Positions 58,414-64,000 of a DNA stretch of 64,000 nt are shown one piece after another. The position numbers were made by a program, and so were the translations under genes. Numbering within the stretch: position 1 is the first letter of the stretch; the number at the start of each line of letters is the position of its first letter. The notes under the pieces were generated by a model, which ran no database searches, was not told the origin of the DNA, and saw only the letters and a program-made list of their open reading frames with translations. Source of the DNA: Ustilago trichophora (taxonomy: Eukaryota > Basidiomycota > Ustilaginomycetes > Ustilaginales > Ustilaginaceae); assembly GCA_900323505.1 (NCBI GenBank), contig OOIN01000021.1, positions 124,001 through 188,000 of the forward strand, written 5' to 3'.

Positions 58414-59489
58414 TGCAGGGCTCTATTTCCCGCGATATCTCGCAATGCATTTGTTTATCTGTGGTGCTGCTGTCGTTAGAGCTGGAGATGCGGTTGTGCG
58501 AGTGTTGGTCTGTGTCGAGAAGGACGATGCTCGAAGGAATTTTCTGGTCAGACTGTAAGATCGGCCTCTTCTCGCGCCTCAAAGCTGTGAAAAATTGCAC
58601 GTTGACGTCACTCACACCTTGAGCCGCTCCTCCTTCGCCCTCTTCCGCCCTTCTACAAATTCTCCAGCTTCAAAGCCTCTACAGGGTCTCCAGAGAGCTG
58701 AACCGTCTTCTAGATCGAGTGAGAGCATGTGTCTCTCTTCATCTCAAGGAAAGAAAGGATTCAGAGAGGTGAAAGCGAAACAAAGTGAGAAAGCGGTAAG
58801 GTAGGCTGTGTGAGCACAGGCCAATATGAATATTGAAATTCTTCAAGCACACGTTTTGAAAAGAAAGGTCTAATTTTGAGCCAAAGAAGTTGTAATTCGA
58901 TCACGAATGCGGACCGAGTACCCTCTCACTCAGCCCTGACTACTCTGGACACTTATCGGTATCAATCAATCTCGTTTTTTTTAAGAGCCAGACCTCTATA
59001 TTTTTTTATCTTCTACCTTCCCCTTTTGAGCCAATTCTTGCTGCTGATGAGCGTATGCTGATCAAGTACCAGCGTTAGAGGATGGAAGTGTGAAAGGTAG
59101 TGTGTGGTATGATGTGGTGGGACGGATGGGGAGTAGTGTTAACGTTATCTTTGATGTCGCACTTGAGAGGCGGATGGATATGCGATTTTTCTCCACTTTC
59201 TGAGATATTCGGCCGTCCGTGAGATATTCGGCCGTCCGTGTCAGCTCCAAAGATGTGAGAGCGTTTGTGCGCAGCAGCCACTCAGTCCGTGAGAGTCATT
59301 CAATTTGTCCTTTCTTCTTTGCCTCACCACCATCACATTTCTCCTCCTCTTCTTCTCCCATCACTCTGACATTCAACTATCTGCCCGTCAACGTTGCAGA
59401 TACAACCACACACTCCTCCCCTCTTCAAATCCACCAAGGAACTACGCAACTACTCTGCGCACGCAGTAGTCTTTTTTTCTTTTGCCAGC
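58414..59489. promoter_or_regulatory. Intergenic region and promoter of the 6-phosphogluconolactonase gene
   Basis: This 1.08-kb region holds the exchanger 3' flank and the next promoter, including a 19-bp exact tandem duplication (59202-59239) and a pyrimidine-rich leader just before the start codon. No RNA gene was found. Confidence 0.45.
59202..59239. repeat. 19-bp exact tandem duplication upstream of the PGL gene
   Basis: GAGATATTCGGCCGTCCGT occurs at 59202-59220 and again at 59221-59239. It lies 250-290 bp upstream of the start codon and could duplicate a regulatory site. Confidence 0.9.
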
Positions 59490-60299
59490 ATGCCGCCCGT
59501 CGACGCCAAAGCTCCAAGCCAAACCCCCGCGGATCCCATCCTCTTCTCCTTCCCTTCCTCGGACGAGCTCTCCCGCAACCTGGCCGACTTTGTCATTAAA
59601 GCTCAGAACGATGCCATCTCCCGACGAAACAAGTTCACCCTTGCCACCTCGGGCGGTTCCCTGCCCAAGATGCTGGCCAAATACCTCGTCAACAGGGACG
59701 ACAATGCGTTGCGGTGGGACAAGTGGGAGATCTTCTTCTGCGATGAGCGACTGGTCCCTCTGGATCATGAGGATTCCAACTACTACTTGTGTCATCAGGA
59801 GTTCTTCTCCAAGGTTCCCGAGTTGAAGAGAAGTCAGATTCACACGATTGACGAAAGCTTGCTCAACGATCCCGAGGAGCTGTCGGATGCATACGAGAAG
59901 CAGCTGGTTCAGGCATTCGCTGGAAAGGAGGCGGTCAGGAACCCCGTATTCGACCTGATCCTGCTGGGTATGGGTCCAGATGGTCACACATGCTCCCTCT
60001 TCCCTGGTCACGAGTTGCTCACCGAACAGGACCGATGGGTCGCCCCCATTGAGGACAGCCCAAAACCCCCTGCAAAGAGGATCACCTTCACCTACCCCGT
60101 CTTGAACCACGCCCACCGCCTCGCATTCGTCCTCGCCGGCGAAGGCAAGCAGGAGATGCTGAGCAAGGTCCTCGACCATCCAGAGTTGGGTCTGCCCGCA
60201 AGCAGAGTTCGTCCAAGCCCACCAGGTGACATTTACTTTTTCACCGATAACGCTGCCAGCAAGACGACCCAATACGCCAGGTCCGACTTTAAGCTCTAG
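59490..60299 (+). CDS. SOL3: 6-phosphogluconolactonase (Sol family)
   Basis: The 269-residue product (from [16 protein letters not shown]) has the whole family pattern: [18 protein letters not shown] near residues 50-67, [20 protein letters not shown] with the active-site region, [15 protein letters not shown], then [20 protein letters not shown] (phosphate-site Gly-rich loop and catalytic His) and [17 protein letters not shown]. It hydrolyses 6-phosphogluconolactone to 6-phosphogluconate, the second step of the oxidative pentose-phosphate pathway, in the cytosol. The frame extends 32 codons upstream from a non-ATG codon; the chosen ATG is the first. It converges on the Rab7-like gene across 285 bp. 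The choice among SOL1-4 names is by overall similarity only. Confidence 0.92.
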   Translation: MPPVDAKAPSQTPADPILFSFPSSDELSRNLADFVIKAQNDAISRRNKFTLATSGGSLPKMLAKYLVNRDDNALRWDKWEIFFCDERLVPLDHEDSNYYLCHQEFFSKVPELKRSQIHTIDESLLNDPEELSDAYEKQLVQAFAGKEAVRNPVFDLILLGMGPDGHTCSLFPGHELLTEQDRWVAPIEDSPKPPAKRITFTYPVLNHAHRLAFVLAGEGKQEMLSKVLDHPELGLPASRVRPSPPGDIYFFTDNAASKTTQYARSDFKL

Positions 60300-60584
60300 G
60301 CTCACCTGCACAAACGCACACAACGATGCAGTAATGATGATGATGTTTGAAAGGAGGTTCGATGCAGTAAGGCACCAAAGTTTGATGACGGTGCTGCCCA
60401 TGTATGTAATTACGCTCTCTCAAGGCAAATGTGTATCTCTCTTTCCCAAATGTTGCCCACAAAGCTGGCTGAAGGATGCACCCGATGAGAGGGTATGAAA
60501 ACGAGTGTGAGTGTGTGAAAAGGAGCAACCAACGCCGACGTCCACACACAAATTCCTAGCGCTGTACCTGTGGTTCGGATTGCG

Positions 60585-62801
60585 CTAACAACATCCACCG
60601 AACCAACCCTTGGTATCGGCATTCTTCCCACTAGCCAACCTGATCGTCCTCCTCATATTCTCACTCTCTCTTGTCTCCCTTTCCTCTCTCTGTTGGTCTG
60701 TTTCCGATGCAGCCTCGAGCGAAGCTGTGTAGGCCTGGCAAGTGACAACACGATGTACGATGTGTGCGAACATCCGATCGATGTTGTGACCGGTTTTGGC
60801 CGAGGTGTAGAAGAGGGTGAATCCCGTTTCTACCTCGCTGTTGGCGGCGATAGCGAGGGGAGGTGGGATGGGATCGATGGGTAGGGAGATTGTAGATGGC
60901 GTTTGTGGGGCAGGTGGAGATTCAAGTGGAGGAGAGGATTGAGGTGGTTGCGGTTGAAAAAGGTCGTTGATGCTCTTTGGTGCACGCAGCATAGGATTGT
61001 TGCTGTTGGTTCGTGAGTTGGCCTTGACATTGGGTTTCAGGGTTGCTACAGAGAGTTGGGAGGATGAAGCAATGCTAACTCTATATTTCAACTTGGCCGA
61101 GCTGTGTTGTTCTCCTCCGATTGAGTCGACTTTGAGACTGGAAGATGTAGATCGATTCCGCCCATGACCGTGCTTGATACTGCCATCATCTCTTGGGCCA
61201 TTCGAGCTGGAAGGAATCCCAAGCGTAGTCCGCGGAGTCGGTGAGACGCTGAAAAACGTACTACTCCTAGGCGTATGATAGACACTAGGAGCATTGAGAC
61301 TCATGGTAGAATCTACCCTCTGTCTGTCCTTCATGCCCACCCCTCCACCGGCACCACCTCCCGTTGCTGCGGTTCGGACGCTTCGAGGCGGCGTTTCTTG
61401 CTGCACCTTGGACGTCGATGTGGATGATGAGGAGGGAAAGGCAAATCGGTTTTTGCCACCACTAGGGCCTGCATCGGAAGCGTCGGAGAGCTCTGGGTCG
61501 CTTATTTGGAAGACTTCGATGCACTTTATAGACTGCCGTTTCGTGTGGCCTCTGCCGTTGGCTTTCGAAGAGGAGGACGCTTTGGATCTGGATCGGGTCA
61601 TCCAGCTGGATAAGAATCCGCTGCCAGTGCCGCCAGTGCTAGTGGTGGTGGATTTGGATTCGTACGCTTTGGGCGTGGTCTCGGTGGATGGGGGAGACGC
61701 ACTGAGGGGTAGATTCGACATAGTATTGAAAGGGGTCGTGTAGAGGGTGTTCATGGTTCCTCCCTTTACACCGTTAGAATGAGGTTCGTCTGCGTCGCTG
61801 GAAGATCCAGCTTGCTTGGCGGCTGCAGCTGCTATCGAGGAGAGAGATTTGCGGGAGAGTCGGTAGTTCGATGATCTCTTCTTGGACGGTGAGGTTATGT
61901 GACCGTTGCCTAGGTTGCTTCTTGAGCTCGGTGTCACCGAGCCTCTAAGCTTGCCACTCGCAGAGCGACTGGGAGTACTTTGACCCTGCTCTGTCTCGCC
62001 AGCATTAGGATCGGGTCTCGACAGCACCTCGGCCGGGTTCGCCGGTTCATCATCTCCACTTGGTCTCACCCCTTCATCCCCGCTATCCAGCCCCCAATCT
62101 ACCTCGCCCTCCTCCTTCTTCACCAACGAGTTCAACACCTCTCTCACCTTCTCCCTCTTCCCATCCCCTTTTTGTTGCAACAAATCGCTCTTATTCGCCG
62201 CACAGATCCAACAAAACCTCCTCCTCTCCGCCTCACCCTCCGGTCCCGGAGCCTTGGCCATAAATGCTTCATACCAACCTTTGACCCTCTTGAGCTCTTC
62301 CTCTGCATTGTTGTGTTTACTCGCATCAAAAGCAATAACGACCGCATCGGCACCTCGGTAGAATGCACTTCCTAGACTCTGAAATCTCTCCTGTCCCGCT
62401 GTATCCCATATCTGCAGTACTGCTTTCTCTCCATCAGGATTCAGAGGGTCGAGGGGTAGGGTCTTGGTGATGAAATCAGCTCCGATGGTGGCACGGTAAG
62501 ACGGGAAAAAGGTGTTTGTGAGGAATCGGTTGCGAATCGATGTTTTGCCGCAACCGCCATCGCCGATGAGGACGACTTTTATCGCGCGCTTGGGAGCGAT
62601 GGGATGTAAAGATGTGCCAGAGGAAGAGATGGAGGTGAGCGTACGGATGGATCCCATGGCGGCTACGGCCGAGGATTGGAGGGTCGATGCGGCATCCCCG
62701 CCTGACCGGAGGCGCTGGAGGGTGGGTGGTGCAGGCGCAGGTTTGCGGGAGGGTGTGGTGGTGGACGGGCCACCTTGGCGAGTATCTGTTTTGGTCGGCA
62801 T
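60585..62801 (-). CDS. Rab7-like small GTPase with a ~430-residue insert between G4 and G5
   Basis: The product is 738 residues in one open frame. A ~70-residue Ser/Thr/Pro-rich leader precedes a Rab G domain: VVLIGDGGCGKTSIRNRFL (G1, ~77-95), YRATIGADFITK (G2, matching the Rab7 effector region), LQIWDTAGQERFQSLGSAFY (G3), FCWICAANKSDLLQ (G4, NKSD 203-206). The G5 motif TSAKTG appears only at ~666-671. In ordinary Rabs this spacing is about 30 residues; here it is about 460, filled with Ser/Thr/Pro/Gly-rich sequence containing acidic and basic patches. After G5 come HNIDRMFAHIVHRVV and a prenylation end GWFGGCC. All nucleotide-binding motifs are present, so it may well bind GTP and be geranylgeranylated. 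It is probably a paralogue of the normal Ypt7. No intron explains the insert. Confidence 0.85.
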   Translation of the reverse strand: MPTKTDTRQGGPSTTTPSRKPAPAPPTLQRLRSGGDAASTLQSSAVAAMGSIRTLTSISSSGTSLHPIAPKRAIKVVLIGDGGCGKTSIRNRFLTNTFFPSYRATIGADFITKTLPLDPLNPDGEKAVLQIWDTAGQERFQSLGSAFYRGADAVVIAFDASKHNNAEEELKRVKGWYEAFMAKAPGPEGEAERRRFCWICAANKSDLLQQKGDGKREKVREVLNSLVKKEEGEVDWGLDSGDEGVRPSGDDEPANPAEVLSRPDPNAGETEQGQSTPSRSASGKLRGSVTPSSRSNLGNGHITSPSKKRSSNYRLSRKSLSSIAAAAAKQAGSSSDADEPHSNGVKGGTMNTLYTTPFNTMSNLPLSASPPSTETTPKAYESKSTTTSTGGTGSGFLSSWMTRSRSKASSSSKANGRGHTKRQSIKCIEVFQISDPELSDASDAGPSGGKNRFAFPSSSSTSTSKVQQETPPRSVRTAATGGGAGGGVGMKDRQRVDSTMSLNAPSVYHTPRSSTFFSVSPTPRTTLGIPSSSNGPRDDGSIKHGHGRNRSTSSSLKVDSIGGEQHSSAKLKYRVSIASSSQLSVATLKPNVKANSRTNSNNPMLRAPKSINDLFQPQPPQSSPPLESPPAPQTPSTISLPIDPIPPPLAIAANSEVETGFTLFYTSAKTGHNIDRMFAHIVHRVVTCQAYTASLEAASETDQQREERETRESENMRRTIRLASGKNADTKGWFGGCC

Positions 62802-63606
62802 ACCTTTGATCTCGTCTATCTAAGTACAGCTGCAGGCCATACAGGAGTACAGGTCTGCAGGATTGCTTGTAGAGAGGCGCGAATGTGATCCGTACGACGT
62901 CGAGCCGTGTGTTTGGTTCTACCGGGGAAACCTCGTTGTTCGCTGGTAGCGTAGATGGTGAAGGCGCTTCTAACACCAAGTCGTCATGTCCAAAGCAGGA
63001 CTTGCCGAGAACGCCGCTGTATGATTTCGAATATGACGGTGGCTACTGTATCTACGGTCGAGTTGGTGGTGAGTGGTGAGCATGAGACTGCAAGATAGGT
63101 GGTGGAACATGCAAGCCTGCCTGTCGCTCGCGTATGCTTCCGAGCAGAGTGGAGGAGCGCACTCTGAAAGCGTCCAGCGCTGCAGTGCCAAGCCCAACCG
63201 CACAAAATAAAGCACAGGAGCCGCACTTTATCCAGAAATCATCCAAGTATGCGACGAAGCACGCGACCTTCCCTCCCAACTCACGCTGACGCCCTCTCGG
63301 TTGTCTCACACACAGCACAGACAACCAGCATCAGCTATGCAGACATAAAATCACCCAAAGAGTGGTATTCCAACAGATACCCCTGAACAATATGCAAGAT
63401 GGGAGAGAGGGAGAAAAGGAGAGGACAGTGCGAACGAACGAATGTGTAAAAGAGAGAGTATGCGATAAATGCCGCTGGTAAATAAATGAGCGTTAGACGA
63501 TAAAAAGAGTGTAGGTATAGAGCGGGGCGCCAGGCTAAAAAAGAGCGTAAGAGTGGCCGGTTGTCTGCGGTGAGGCAGAGATGCTTGGTTTTGATTTCAT
63601 GAGAGA
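62802..63606. promoter_or_regulatory. Promoter of the Rab7-like gene and PIP 5-kinase 3' region
   Basis: An 0.8-kb gap between two minus-strand genes; no RNA gene or repeat was recognised. Confidence 0.4.
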
Positions 63607-64000
63607 CTATCGCTGCTTGTTGGCGACTTTCTCGGTCTGGGCGTCTTTGTCTTCGGGCTTCGACTTGGAGGCATCCTTGTCGGTGAAGCCCCACATCTTG
63701 GGACGACGACTCTTGTCACCGCCCGTGATGACACTGCAGAGGAAGTCGAAGAATCGCTGACCGTACTCCTTGGGAGGCACCGAGCTGATCATGTGTCGGT
63801 TCTGCGTCAGACCCTTCCAGATGGTCTCGCCACGCTTGACGGATGTGTAGGGTGTAAAGAGGTCAATGACACCGAGGTAGTAAATCATGTCGGTCGGCTG
63901 GTTGTGCTCGTCTGTCGAGCGGAATCCACCTTCGTCCTGATAGAAGAGGAAGTGACGACGTTCGCTCACATCGCGATCGGGCAGCTTGGTCACCTGCTGT
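63607..64000 (-). CDS. MSS4: Phosphatidylinositol-4-phosphate 5-kinase, C-terminal end only
   Basis: The frame is open to the right edge of the window, so most of the protein is missing. The visible 130 residues read QQVTKLPDRDVSERRHFLFY, GGFRSTDEHNQPTDMIYYLG, VIDLFTPYTSVKRGETIWKG and SVPPKEYGQRFFDFLCSVIT, the C-terminal end of the kinase core of type I PIP5K (including the conserved YYLGVIDLFT and activation-loop-adjacent region), followed by a Lys/Asp-rich tail. The enzyme makes PI(4,5)P2 at the plasma membrane for actin and endocytosis control. The yeast orthologue is Mss4; assignment to type I rather than type II or Fab1 is by these motifs. Confidence 0.88.
   Translation of the reverse strand, partial: QQVTKLPDRDVSERRHFLFYQDEGGFRSTDEHNQPTDMIYYLGVIDLFTPYTSVKRGETIWKGLTQNRHMISSVPPKEYGQRFFDFLCSVITGGDKSRRPKMWGFTDKDASKSKPEDKDAQTEKVANKQR

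Noticed and set aside
1..64000. Endolysosomal gene cluster (TRAPPC13, VPS11, Rab7-like, NHX1-type, PIP 5-kinase)
   Set aside because: The genes are spread over 64 kb on both strands among unrelated genes with private promoters; fungal housekeeping genes of one pathway often co-occur by chance.

Overview
This is a eukaryotic nuclear window from a basidiomycete yeast or smut, most likely Ustilaginomycotina (Ustilago/Sporisorium/Pseudozyma type). The evidence is moderate-to-high GC, long mostly intronless genes with a few spliced ones (GT..AG introns of roughly 90-560 bp), no operons, a dispersed 5S rRNA gene, and proteins whose architecture is fungal (Rieske protein, p150Glued, Nic96, Vps11, Yme2, Utp23, steryl-glucosidase-type GH5). 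The species assignment is inference from sequence character, not from a search.

Layout. 1-10 kb: TRAPPC13 (runs off the left edge), a membrane-anchored GH5 sterylglucosidase-like enzyme, a tocopherol-cyclase-fold protein and a single-pass membrane protein. 10-18.5 kb: UTP23 and dynactin p150, convergent, with a complete pogo/Fot1-type DNA transposon inserted between their 3' ends. 19-28 kb: Rieske protein (3 exons), a gene-poor 2.5 kb stretch with a possible transposase relic, PDX1/SNZ, a lone 5S rRNA gene and a spliced GPI-anchored-type secreted protein. 28.7-29.5 kb: a 795-bp non-autonomous element with inverted arms. 29.9-43.7 kb: an unrecognised 984-residue protein with a 45-bp minisatellite, a small membrane protein, VPS11, a large divergent mitochondrial carrier, a JTB-like three-exon membrane protein and a small disordered protein. 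44.5-58.4 kb: YME2, mitochondrial threonyl-tRNA synthetase, a Mn-type CDF transporter, NIC96 and an endosomal Na+/H+ exchanger. 59.5-64 kb: 6-phosphogluconolactonase, a Rab7-like GTPase carrying an insert of about 430 residues, and the 3' end of a PIP 5-kinase (runs off the right edge).

The genes are housekeeping and individually regulated; no biosynthetic cluster, effector cluster or defence system is visible. Several products act in endolysosomal or secretory traffic (TRAPPC13, Vps11, the Rab7-like GTPase, NHX-type exchanger, PIP 5-kinase), but they are scattered among unrelated genes and I treat the co-occurrence as chance. The most unusual items are the Rab7-like GTPase with its G-domain split by a Ser-rich insert, the transposon whose transposase frame is interrupted by exactly one TGA while its 44-bp terminal repeats are still identical, the palindromic 795-bp element, the fungal JTB-like protein, and the tocopherol-cyclase-fold protein in a non-photosynthetic organism.
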